Positions 8,048 to 16,564 of a DNA stretch of 64,000 nucleotides are shown piece after piece (the stretch's first letter is position 1; every line of letters begins with the position of its first letter). The position numbers were made by a program, and so were the translations under genes. The stretch lies in NCBI RefSeq assembly GCF_010731735.1, contig NZ_AP022588.1:4774001-4838000 (forward strand), read 5' to 3'. The notes under the pieces were generated by a model, which saw only the letters and a list, made by a program, of their open reading frames with translations, searched no databases and had not been told where the DNA came from. This DNA is from Mycolicibacterium sediminis. Its GTDB lineage: Bacteria; Actinomycetota; Actinomycetes; Mycobacteriales; Mycobacteriaceae.

Positions 8048-9465
8048 CGCCGCAACGCCTGGTCGATGGCCGTCAGGATCTCCTGCCCGAGCATCGTCAC
8101 GTCACCTGCGCCCATCGTGACGACGACGTCGCCCGGGCGGGCCACCTCCGCGACCCGTGCCGCGACCGTCGAGAAGTCCGGGACGTAGTGACAGCGCGTC
8201 GTCGTGTGCTCGGCGATGGACGCACCGCTGATCCCGGGCAGCGGCTGCTCGCGCGCGGCGTACACGTCGAGGACGAAGGCGACGTCGGCGAGGTCGAGCG
8301 CCGCGCCGAATTCCCGTGCGAAGGCCTGGGTGCGGGAGTAGAGGTGCGGCTGGAACACCACGATCGAGCGGGCGTCCCCGGCGACCGCCCGCACTGCCTC
8401 GAGCGTCGCGCGGACCTCGGTCGGGTGGTGGGCGTAGTCGTCGAACACGCGCACCCCGCCTGCCGTGCCCACCGCCTCGAACCGGCGACGGACGCCCTCG
8501 AAGCCCGCCAGTCCGTCGAGCACCGCGCCTGCGTCGGCGCCGGCCTCGCGAGCGGCCAGCAGTGCGGCGAGCGCGTTCAGGGCCATGTGCCTGCCGGGTA
8601 CCGCGAGCCGCATCCCACGGGCCGCGCGCTCCCCCGCCAGCCGTACGGTGGCGACGCCGCCGGTGCCCTGCTGGGTCCACTCCTGCAGGGAGCCCGCGAG
8701 TTCGGGGTCGTCGCCGCTGCCGTAGGCGAGCACCCGCACGCCGCGGGCGCGCGAGCGCTCGGCGAGCCGCGCGGAACCCGGATCGTCGACGCAGACGACC
8801 AGGGCACCGCCGGGCCGCAACCGGGCGACGAAGGAGTCGAACACCTCCTCGTAGGCCTCGACCGTGCCGAAGAAGTCGAGGTGGTCGGCCTCGACGTTCG
8901 TCACGACCGCGACGTCGGGCGTGTACTCGAGCAGGGACCCGTCGCTCTCGTCGGCCTCGGCGACGAAGACGTCACCGCTGCCGTGATGGGCGTTGGTGCC
9001 CGCCTCGCCGAGGTCGCCGCCGACGGCGAACGAGGGATCGAACCCACTGTGCTGCAGGGCGACGATCACCATCGACGTCGTCGTGGTCTTGCCGTGCGTC
9101 CCCGTCACCATCACGGTGCGGTAGCCGTCCATCAACCGCGCGAGCACCGTCGGGCGCATGATCACCGGGAGTCCGCGCCGATGAGCCTCGACCAGTTCGG
9201 GATTCGTCTTCGGTATCGCGGCGTGCGTGCTGACGACGGCCGTCGGGCCGCCCTCGAGCATGTCCAGCGACGACGGGTCGTGCCCGACCCGCACCAGCGC
9301 ACCCCGGGCCCGCAGCGCGGCCAGGCCACGCGACTCCTTCGCGTCCGAGCCCGACACCTGACCTCCGCGGTCCAGCAGGATGCGGGCGATCCCGGACATC
9401 CCGGCACCGCCGATGCCGACCATGTGGACCCGCCGGAGCACCTCGGGCAGCTCGCGCCCGCTCAT
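8044..9465 (-). CDS. murC: MurC, UDP-MurNAc-L-alanine ligase
   Basis: The 473-residue protein adds L-Ala to UDP-MurNAc in the cytosol. Its N-terminal Rossmann-like domain has 'HMVGIGGAGMSGIA' (14-27). The ATP-binding loop 'VTGTHGKTTTT' is at 120-130, followed by the Mur central and C-terminal domains ('DDYAHHPTE', the conserved DYAHHP motif). Length fits the family. It overlaps murG upstream and ftsQ downstream by 4 bases each. Confidence 0.96.
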   Translation of the reverse strand: MSGRELPEVLRRVHMVGIGGAGMSGIARILLDRGGQVSGSDAKESRGLAALRARGALVRVGHDPSSLDMLEGGPTAVVSTHAAIPKTNPELVEAHRRGLPVIMRPTVLARLMDGYRTVMVTGTHGKTTTTSMVIVALQHSGFDPSFAVGGDLGEAGTNAHHGSGDVFVAEADESDGSLLEYTPDVAVVTNVEADHLDFFGTVEAYEEVFDSFVARLRPGGALVVCVDDPGSARLAERSRARGVRVLAYGSGDDPELAGSLQEWTQQGTGGVATVRLAGERAARGMRLAVPGRHMALNALAALLAAREAGADAGAVLDGLAGFEGVRRRFEAVGTAGGVRVFDDYAHHPTEVRATLEAVRAVAGDARSIVVFQPHLYSRTQAFAREFGAALDLADVAFVLDVYAAREQPLPGISGASIAEHTTTRCHYVPDFSTVAARVAEVARPGDVVVTMGAGDVTMLGQEILTAIDQALRR

Positions 9466-10613
9466 CGGCGCATCCTCCGCGGCTCGGCGGCGACCGCGAG
9501 CGCCACCTCGGCGACCCGATGAGCCGCGTCGCGGTGCCCGGCCAGCGCCGCGGCCGACGTCATCGCACCCAGCCGGCGCTCGTCGGACAGCACGCCCGAA
9601 ACGGTATCGGCGACGAACGACGGCACGAGGTCGGCGTCGTCGACCAGCATCCCGCCGCCTGCGCCCACCACGGGTAGGGCGTTGAGCCGCTGCTCGCCGT
9701 TGCCGATGGGCAGCGGGACGTAGATGGCGGGCAGGCCGACCGCGGTGACCTCCGCGACCGTCATCGCCCCGGACCGGCAGATCGCCAGGTCGGCCGCGGC
9801 GTACGCCAGGTCCATGCGGTCGAGGTACGGGACCGCGACGTACGGCGGGTCGCCCGGACGCGGCTCGGCGAGGTCGAGCACGTTCTTCGGGCCGTGCGCG
9901 TGGAGTACGGAGATGCCCGCGGCGACGAGGGCGCCCGCCGCGCCCGACACCGCGCGGTTGATCGACTGCGCGCCCTGCGACCCGCCGAAGACCAGCAGAA
10001 CGCGGGCGTCCTCGGCGAAGCCGAAGTGGGCGCGCGCCTCAGCACGCAACGCGGCGCGGTCCAGCAGCGTGATGCTCTGGCGGACCGGGACGCCGACGAC
10101 CTCGACGGGGCCCAGCCCGGGATCCGGGACGGCGGCCAGCACCCGGCGCGCGGACCTCGCGCCGACCCGGTTCGCCCAGCCCGCCCGGGCGTTGGCCTCG
10201 TGCACGACGACGGGGATCACCCGGCGTCCCCGGACCCTGCCGCGGGCCGCGAGGTAGGCCGGCAGCGCCACGTAGCCGCCGAAGCCGATCACCACGTCGG
10301 CGTCCACCGCGTCCAGGACGGCGCGGGTCTGCCGGACCGCCTCGCGGACCCGCACGGGCAGACGCGCCAAATCGCCGCTGGGCTTGCGCGGCAGCGGCAC
10401 CGGCGTGATCAGTTCGAGGGAGTAGCCCCGCTCGGGGACGAGCCTGGTCTCCAACCCTCGGTAGGTGCCCAGGGCGGTGATCCTGATGTTCGGGTCGATC
10501 GCGACGAGCGCGTCGGCGACGGCCATGGCGGGCTCGATGTGCCCCGCGGTGCCACCACCGGCGAGTACGACGGAGGTGCCTCGGTCGCTCCCGGGGATGG
10601 CGCGGTCATTCAC
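9462..10613 (-). CDS. murG: MurG, lipid II synthase (GlcNAc transferase)
   Basis: The 383-residue GT28 enzyme transfers GlcNAc from UDP-GlcNAc to lipid I at the inner membrane face. It has the N-terminal 'GGGTAGHIEPAMAVADAL' loop, a second glycine-rich motif 'VFGGSQGAQSIN' at the start of the UDP-binding domain, and 'SGAMTVAEVTAVGLPAIYVP' for donor binding. It is coupled to ftsW and murC by 4-base overlaps. Confidence 0.96.
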   Translation of the reverse strand: MNDRAIPGSDRGTSVVLAGGGTAGHIEPAMAVADALVAIDPNIRITALGTYRGLETRLVPERGYSLELITPVPLPRKPSGDLARLPVRVREAVRQTRAVLDAVDADVVIGFGGYVALPAYLAARGRVRGRRVIPVVVHEANARAGWANRVGARSARRVLAAVPDPGLGPVEVVGVPVRQSITLLDRAALRAEARAHFGFAEDARVLLVFGGSQGAQSINRAVSGAAGALVAAGISVLHAHGPKNVLDLAEPRPGDPPYVAVPYLDRMDLAYAAADLAICRSGAMTVAEVTAVGLPAIYVPLPIGNGEQRLNALPVVGAGGGMLVDDADLVPSFVADTVSGVLSDERRLGAMTSAAALAGHRDAAHRVAEVALAVAAEPRRMRR

Positions 10614-12274
10614 CCGTAGGGTCGGCCTTCCAGTGAGCGGGCCGGACGGCCCTGTTGAGTTCGACGGGCTCCATGATGCACCGCGCCGCTCACCCTACGG
10701 TCGCCCGGCTGGGTGATCTGCCTCCGGTCCTCGCGGGCGGCCACGTCGCGGACCCTGCGCTCCGCCCGGGCGGTGGCCCTCTGCTCTGTCCGGTCGTCGA
10801 CCTTCTTGCGCGACTTGGTGGCCTTGGCCCGCGCCTTCTGCCCAGCCTTCTGCTCGGCCTTGGTGGCGACCCTGGCCGGGGCCATCGACCTGACCCGCGC
10901 CGGGGGCTTGGCGGGGAGCCGCTTGGCCGGTGCGGACTTGCCGCCCGACGACGCGGACCTGGCCCGCAGCCGGTCCTTGACCGCCTCGACGCGCGAGGGG
11001 ACGTAGGGCTCGGGCAGCGGCAACCGCAGCAGCCGATTCATCCGGTCGTCGCGTCCGGCGCGCAGGGCGGCCACCGCCTCGGGTTCGTGTCGTGCGGCGT
11101 TGGCGATGATCCCGATCATGAGCAGCGTCGTGGCCGTCGAGGTGCCGCCGGCGGAGATGAGCGGCAGCTGCAGACCGGTCACCGGCAGCAGCCCGACGAC
11201 GTAGCCGATGTTGATGAACGCCTGACCGAGCACCCAGAGCGTCGTCGTGGCGGTGAGCAGACGCAGGAACGGGTCCGCCGAGCGGCGGGCGATGCGCATG
11301 CCGGTGTAGGCGAACAGGCCGAATAGCAGCAGCAGTCCGGCTGCGCCGACGAAGCCGAGTTCCTCGCCGATGATCGCGAAGATGAAGTCGTTGTGCGCGT
11401 TGGGCAGGTAGTTCCACTTGGCCGTGCCCTGCCCGAGGCCGTCGCCGAAGACGCCGCCGTTGGCCAGCGCGAAACGGGCCTGCTTCGCCTGGTAGCCCGA
11501 GCCCTGGGCGTCGGCGGCGGGATCCAGCCAGGACTGCACGCGCGCCGAGCGGTAGCCGGCCGAGACCGCGAGGAAGGCCCCCAGCGAGGCCGCGGACACC
11601 ATGCCGATGACGAAGACCTTCAGCGGCAGGCCCGCGTACCAGAGCAGGCCGAGCAGGATGATGACGAGCGACACCGTCTGCCCGAGGTCGGGCTGCACCA
11701 CGATCAACGTCAGCGCCACCACCGCGGCTGGTAGCAGCGGGACCAGCATCTCCCGCAGCGACGCCTTCTCCATGCGACGTGTCGCCAACAGGTGGGCACC
11801 CCAGATGGCGAACGCGATCTTCGCCAACTCCGAGGGCTGCATCGAGAGACCGGCCACCACGAACCACCCGCGCGAGCCGTTCGAGAGCGTGCCGATGCCG
11901 GGGATCAGCACCAGCACCAGCAGGACGATGGTGACGAGGAACCCCGGGAAGGCCAGGCGCCGCATCATCGCGATCGGCATCCGCAGCGCGACGTAAAACG
12001 CCAGCAGTCCGACACCCGTCCACAGCACCTGCTTGGCGAAGATCGCCCAGGGCGTGCCGTCCTCGTCGTAGGAGTGCACCCCCGATGCGGACAGCACCAT
12101 GATGAGTCCGAGCGTGACGAGCAGGGCCGCCACCGCGATGATCAGGTGGAACGACGTCATCGGCCGTTCGAGCCAGGCCCCGAACTTGGTCCGGGGGCCG
12201 ACCGGCGGACGCGCCACTGCGGCGTCGGCGTCCGTGCCGCGTGGGCGACGGAGGCGCGAGAGCAGCGAGGTCAC
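10610..12274 (-). CDS. ftsW: FtsW, SEDS-family septal glycosyltransferase
   Basis: The 554-residue polytopic protein (about 10 TM segments) polymerises lipid II with PbpB at the septum. SEDS features include 'TLGLIMVLSASGVHSYD' early on, 'NGSRGWFVVAG', 'AHNDFIFAIIGEELGFVGA' and 'PVTGLQLPLISAGGTS'. After the last TM it carries a cytoplasmic tail of about 140 residues, very rich in Lys, Arg and Ala, typical of mycobacterial FtsW but long. The GTG start overlaps a TGA (GTGA). Upstream, the expected murD is missing and a 148-bp spacer takes its place. Confidence 0.95.
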   Translation of the reverse strand: MTSLLSRLRRPRGTDADAAVARPPVGPRTKFGAWLERPMTSFHLIIAVAALLVTLGLIMVLSASGVHSYDEDGTPWAIFAKQVLWTGVGLLAFYVALRMPIAMMRRLAFPGFLVTIVLLVLVLIPGIGTLSNGSRGWFVVAGLSMQPSELAKIAFAIWGAHLLATRRMEKASLREMLVPLLPAAVVALTLIVVQPDLGQTVSLVIILLGLLWYAGLPLKVFVIGMVSAASLGAFLAVSAGYRSARVQSWLDPAADAQGSGYQAKQARFALANGGVFGDGLGQGTAKWNYLPNAHNDFIFAIIGEELGFVGAAGLLLLFGLFAYTGMRIARRSADPFLRLLTATTTLWVLGQAFINIGYVVGLLPVTGLQLPLISAGGTSTATTLLMIGIIANAARHEPEAVAALRAGRDDRMNRLLRLPLPEPYVPSRVEAVKDRLRARSASSGGKSAPAKRLPAKPPARVRSMAPARVATKAEQKAGQKARAKATKSRKKVDDRTEQRATARAERRVRDVAAREDRRQITQPGDRRVSGAVHHGARRTQQGRPARSLEGRPYG

Positions 12275-12342
12275 GCGACCACCCGGGTCTCAGGAGTCAC
12301 ACAAGCCACGATTGCATCAGCTGGCTCATCTGTCCCTTGCAC
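12271..12342 (-). CDS. Candidate 23-codon small ORF coupled to ftsW in the murD gap
   Basis: In the spacer between mraY and ftsW a GTG at 12342 is preceded at 7 nt by GGGGGAGGA, a strong ribosome-binding site. It opens a 23-residue frame starting VQGTDEPADAIVACV. Its TGA overlaps the ftsW GTG as GTGA, the same coupling used between the Mur genes. It could be a leader that carries ribosomes into ftsW, or a leftover from gene loss. The peptide matches nothing I know. A second mini-frame, MSQLMQSWLV (12328-12296), also has an AAGGGA-type site. Translation is not shown. Confidence 0.3.
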   Translation of the reverse strand: MQGTDEPADAIVACVTPETRVVA

Positions 12343-12423
12343 CCCAAAATCCTCCCCCGCCGCGCACGGGAAGGCCGGGACATCCCGGCGCGTGTCGCGA
12401 ACCAGGGCGAGCGAAGCGACGGG

Positions 12424-13503
12424 CTAGGCGCCGACGGTGGCCAGCCACTCGCTGTAGAACAGCGCGACACCGAGCCCGCAGGCGATCGCGGTGAGCAGCC
12501 AGAACCGGATGATGACCGTGGTTTCGGCCCACCCGACCAGCTCGAAGTGGTGGTGGAACGGCGCCATCCGGAACACCCGGCGGCCCGTCGTCCGGAACGC
12601 GAGGATCTGCACGACCACCGACGTGACCTCGGCGACGAACAGGGCACCCAGCACGATCGCCAGCGTCTCGGTGCGACTCGTGACCGACAGGCCGGCGATG
12701 ACGCCGCCGAGCGCGAGCGACCCCGTGTCCCCCATGAAGATCTTGGCGGGTGCGGCGTTCCACCACAGGAAGCCGATGCACGCTCCGGCGGTGGCGGCGG
12801 CCACCAGTGCCAGGTCGAGCGGGTCCCGCACGTTGTAGCAGCCGAGCCCGGGGCTGGTGGCGCAGGCGTTGCGGAACTGCCAGAACGTGATGATCACGTA
12901 GGCGGCGGTCACCATCGCCATCGCTCCGGCGGCGAGGCCGTCGAGCCCGTCGGTCAGGTTGACCGCGTTCGACCACGCGCTCACCAGCACCACCACGAAC
13001 AGGACGAACACCGCCGGCGCGAACGTCACGGTGGCGATCTCGCGGACGTAGGACAGCTCGGGGCTGCCGGGCGTGAGCCCGTCGGGATTGCGGAACTGCA
13101 GCGCCAGCACGCCGAACAGCACCGCCGCCGTCAGCTGTCCGACGGTCTTCGCGGTCTTGTTCAGCCCGAGGTTGCGCGACCGGCGGATCTTGATGAGGTC
13201 GTCGATGAAGCCGACCGCACCCAGCGCGGTCGCCAGCCCGAGTACCAGGAGTCCGGACGCGGACGGCCCGCGCCCGTCGAGCGCGAGACCGACCAGGTGG
13301 GTGCCGAGGTACCCGGCCCAGATGCCGGCCAGGATCGCCACGCCGCCCATCGAGGGGGTGCCGCGCTTCTTCTGGTGGCTGGGCGGACCGTCCTCGCGGA
13401 TCTCCTGGCCGAAGCCCTGCCGGGTGAACAGCCGGATCAGGGCGGGCGTCAGCAGGATCGATACCGCCAGCGCGATGCCGACGGCGATGAGTATCTGTCT
13501 CAC
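12424..13503 (-). CDS. mraY: MraY (MurX), lipid I synthase
   Basis: The 359-residue membrane enzyme moves phospho-MurNAc-pentapeptide from UDP onto decaprenyl phosphate, making lipid I. Its signatures are 'TPSMGGVAILAG', the aspartate pair in 'GFIDDLIKIRR', 'NAVNLTDGLDGLAAG' and the HHH motif in 'FHHHFELVGWAE'. Around ten TM segments are evident. It overlaps murF by 4 bases upstream. Downstream the 4-base overlap chain breaks because the usual murD is absent. Confidence 0.96.
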   Translation of the reverse strand: MRQILIAVGIALAVSILLTPALIRLFTRQGFGQEIREDGPPSHQKKRGTPSMGGVAILAGIWAGYLGTHLVGLALDGRGPSASGLLVLGLATALGAVGFIDDLIKIRRSRNLGLNKTAKTVGQLTAAVLFGVLALQFRNPDGLTPGSPELSYVREIATVTFAPAVFVLFVVVLVSAWSNAVNLTDGLDGLAAGAMAMVTAAYVIITFWQFRNACATSPGLGCYNVRDPLDLALVAAATAGACIGFLWWNAAPAKIFMGDTGSLALGGVIAGLSVTSRTETLAIVLGALFVAEVTSVVVQILAFRTTGRRVFRMAPFHHHFELVGWAETTVIIRFWLLTAIACGLGVALFYSEWLATVGA

Positions 13504-15002
13504 GCCGGGCCCCCGTCGGCGGCCAGCGCGTCGGCGAGTACGCCGAGCCCGGACGAGTTGGACGCCTTCACCAGCACCACGTCACCCGCACGCAGTTCTG
13601 CCCGGAGCAGCGCGAGCGCGGCGTCGGCGTCGGGCACCATGCTCGACTCGCTGCCCCACGATCCCTCCATGACGGCCCCGTGGTGCATGGCGCTCATGGA
13701 CCTCCCGGTTCCGACGACGACGAGCCGTGACACATCTAAGCGCACGGACAGACGACCGATGCTGTCATGTTCGCCGATCGCATCGTCACCGAGTTCCGCC
13801 ATCTCGCCCAGCACGGCCCAGCTCCGGCGTTTGCCGACGCCGTCCACCGCGGTCGACTGAGCCATCCAGGCCAGCGCCTTGAGGCCCGCCCGCATCGAGT
13901 CGGGATTGGCGTTGTACGCGTCGTTGACGATGGTCACGCCGTCGGCGCGGGTGGTCACCTGCATGCGCCGCCGGGACACCGGTCCCGCCGTCGCCAACGC
14001 CGCCGCCACCGTGTCGAGATCGGCGCCGCACTGCAGCGCGACCGCCGCGGCGCACAGTGCATTCGACACCTGGTGGTCCCCGTGCACGGCCAGCTGCACG
14101 GGCACCTCCGCGCCGGCGGTGTGCAGCGTGAAGCTCGGCCGCGCCAACTCGTCGAGCGTGACGTCACCGGCCCAGAGGTCGACGCCGGGCCGGCGTGCCA
14201 CCCGCACGACGCGTGCCGCCGTGACGTCGGCCATCGCGGCGACGGCAGCGTCGTCGACGTTGAGGATCACCACGCCGGACGATGGAACCGCCTGCGGCAG
14301 TTCGGACTTCGTGGCGGCGATGGCCTCGCGGGAGCCGAACTCGCCGAGGTGAGCGGTGCCGACGTTGAGCACCACCCCGATCGACGGCGGCGCGATGGCG
14401 GCCAGCGCGGCGATGTTGCCCGGGTGCCGCGCCGACAACTCGAGGATCAGGTAGTCGGTCGAGGTGGTCGCGCGCAGCACCGTCCACGGGTGGCCCAGTT
14501 CGTTGTTGAACGAGCCGGGCGGGGCGATCACCTCGCCGAGCGGGGCGAGTACCGCGGCCAGCAGGTCCTTGGTCGAGGTCTTGCCCGAGGAACCGGTGAC
14601 GCCGATGATCGTCAGCCCGCCCTCGACGAGTTCCGCGGCGACGGCAGCGGCCAGCCTGGCCAGCGCCGCCAGCACGGCCGCGCCCGACCCGTCGGCGTCG
14701 TGTTCGAGGACGCCCGACTCCCGGTCCCCCGCGGCCGGAGCCGGAGGCACGACGATCGCGGGGACGCCGACCGGGCGCGCGGCGAGGACGGCGACCGCAC
14801 CCGCGGCCACCGCTGCCGCGGCGAAGTCGTGGCCGTCGGCGCGTGCGCCGGGCAGCGCGAGGAACAGTCCACCGGGGCGGACCTCGCGCGAGTCGAACTC
14901 GACGGTGCCGGTGACGTGGACGAGGTCCGCGTCACCCGCGGGCACGTCGGCGACCACGCCGCCGACGATCTCGGCGATCCGCGCCAGGGAGAGATCGATC
15001 AC
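13500..15002 (-). CDS. murF: MurF, UDP-MurNAc-tripeptide--D-Ala-D-Ala ligase
   Basis: The 500-residue protein finishes the UDP-MurNAc-pentapeptide. An N-terminal substrate domain ('VTGTVEFDSREVRPGGLFLA') precedes the ATP loop 'GVTGSSGKTSTKD', and 'VNDAYNANPDSM' marks the Mur central/C-terminal junction. I place the start at the GTG at 15002, which overlaps the murE stop as GTGA and begins the family-like 'IDLSLARIAEIVGG'; upstream sequence in this frame has no family features. Confidence 0.94.
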   Translation of the reverse strand: MIDLSLARIAEIVGGVVADVPAGDADLVHVTGTVEFDSREVRPGGLFLALPGARADGHDFAAAAVAAGAVAVLAARPVGVPAIVVPPAPAAGDRESGVLEHDADGSGAAVLAALARLAAAVAAELVEGGLTIIGVTGSSGKTSTKDLLAAVLAPLGEVIAPPGSFNNELGHPWTVLRATTSTDYLILELSARHPGNIAALAAIAPPSIGVVLNVGTAHLGEFGSREAIAATKSELPQAVPSSGVVILNVDDAAVAAMADVTAARVVRVARRPGVDLWAGDVTLDELARPSFTLHTAGAEVPVQLAVHGDHQVSNALCAAAVALQCGADLDTVAAALATAGPVSRRRMQVTTRADGVTIVNDAYNANPDSMRAGLKALAWMAQSTAVDGVGKRRSWAVLGEMAELGDDAIGEHDSIGRLSVRLDVSRLVVVGTGRSMSAMHHGAVMEGSWGSESSMVPDADAALALLRAELRAGDVVLVKASNSSGLGVLADALAADGGPA

Positions 15003-16522
15003 GGGCGTGCTCCCAGTCCGGCCAGGGCCGAGGCCAGTTCGTCGCGGTCGTCGAACGGCCGGGTGTGGCCGGCCACGGTCTGGCCGGCCTCGTGTCCCTT
15101 GCCCGCCACCAGCACGACGTCGCCGTCGCGGGCCCACTCGACGGCGTACTCGATGGCGGCTCTGCGGTCACCGATCTCGGCGACGTCCGTCGTGGCGGGT
15201 GCAGCGGCGCGTGCACCCGACAGGAGCGCCGCCCGGATGGTCGCGGGGTCCTCGCTGCGCGGGTTGTCGTCGGTGACGACGACGAGGTCGGCCAGTTCGG
15301 CGGCGACCCGGCCCATCGGCTCCCGCTTGCCCGGGTCGCGGTCGCCGCCGGCACCGATCACGACCGCGATCCGGCCCGACGCCTGGTCGCGCAGCGTCGA
15401 CAGGACCGCACCCAGCGCTCCAGGCTTGTGCGCGTAGTCGACGAGCGCGAGGAAGGGTTGACCGCGGTCGACGGCTTCGAGGCGGCCGGGCACGCCGGCG
15501 TCGCGCAGACCGGCTGCGGCCTGCTCCGGCGACACCCCGACGGCGTCGAGGAGCGCGGCGGCGAGCAGGCAGTTCGCGACGTTGAACCGGCCGGGTAGCG
15601 CGACGTGCAGCGGGTGGCGTCCACCGGCGGGGTCGACGGCGACGAAGTCCTGACCACCCCGGGCCGCCACCCGGACGTCCTCGGCACGCCAGCCGTCGCC
15701 GCGACCGTCGAGGCTCACCGTGACGGGACCGTCTGCCCGGCGGGCGACCTCGAGGCCGGCGTCGTCGTCGACGCAGACCACCGACACGTCCGCGTGCGTC
15801 GAGGACCGGGGGTCGAAGAGTCGCGCCTTGGCGTCCAGGTAGTCGGCCATCGTGGGGTGGAAGTCGAGGTGGTCGCGGGACAGGTTGGTGAACCCGCCCA
15901 CCGCGAAGTGCACGCCGTCGACCCGTCCGAGCGTCAGCGCGTGGCTCGACACCTCCATCACCACCGTGTCCACGCCGCGCTCGAGCATCGCCGCGAGCAG
16001 GGCCTGCAGGTCGGGCGCCTCGGGCGTCGTCAGCCCGCCGGGTTCGTCGTGGCCGTCGATCCGGATGCCGACGCCGCCGATCAGACCGGCGACGCGACCG
16101 GCGGCGCGCAACCCGGCCTCGACCAGGTGCGTGGTGGTGGTTTTGCCCGAGGTCCCGGTGACGCCGATGACGCGCAGGAGTTCGGACGGGTTCCCGTAGA
16201 CGGCGGCGGCGGCCACCCCGAGGACCGCGCGGGGGTTGGGGTGGACCAGTACCGGGACGGCGTCGTCGTCGATCCGGGTCGCGCCCTCGGGATCGGTCAG
16301 GACGGCGACCGCGCCGCGGTCGATGGCGTCGGCGGCGTACCGAGCGCCGTGCACCGACCCTCCGGGCAGCGCCGCGAAGAGGTCACCGGGCCGGGCGTCC
16401 TGGCCGCGCAGCGTGACACCCGTGAGGACGAGGTCCACGGCCTCCGAGGTCGTGGTGGCGTGGAGGCGATCCAGGAGGTGCGCAAGATCGGCACCGGCGG
16501 GGTGCGAGGGACGCAACATCAT
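14999..16522 (-). CDS. murE: MurE, meso-diaminopimelate-adding ligase
   Basis: The 507-residue enzyme adds the third stem residue. The ATP loop 'GVTGTSGKTTTTHLVE' is followed by the carbamylated-Lys region. The 'TDDNPRSEDP' motif is the DAP-specific DNPR signature, so the peptidoglycan is meso-DAP type, as expected in mycobacteria. Two adjacent ATG codons (16522, 16519) could serve as start. It overlaps murF, and a 42-bp gap separates it from pbpB. Confidence 0.95.
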   Translation of the reverse strand: MMLRPSHPAGADLAHLLDRLHATTTSEAVDLVLTGVTLRGQDARPGDLFAALPGGSVHGARYAADAIDRGAVAVLTDPEGATRIDDDAVPVLVHPNPRAVLGVAAAAVYGNPSELLRVIGVTGTSGKTTTTHLVEAGLRAAGRVAGLIGGVGIRIDGHDEPGGLTTPEAPDLQALLAAMLERGVDTVVMEVSSHALTLGRVDGVHFAVGGFTNLSRDHLDFHPTMADYLDAKARLFDPRSSTHADVSVVCVDDDAGLEVARRADGPVTVSLDGRGDGWRAEDVRVAARGGQDFVAVDPAGGRHPLHVALPGRFNVANCLLAAALLDAVGVSPEQAAAGLRDAGVPGRLEAVDRGQPFLALVDYAHKPGALGAVLSTLRDQASGRIAVVIGAGGDRDPGKREPMGRVAAELADLVVVTDDNPRSEDPATIRAALLSGARAAAPATTDVAEIGDRRAAIEYAVEWARDGDVVLVAGKGHEAGQTVAGHTRPFDDRDELASALAGLGARP

Positions 16523-16564
16523 GGCGTTGACACAGTACCGGCCCCGTCGGGTCCGACCGGCACG

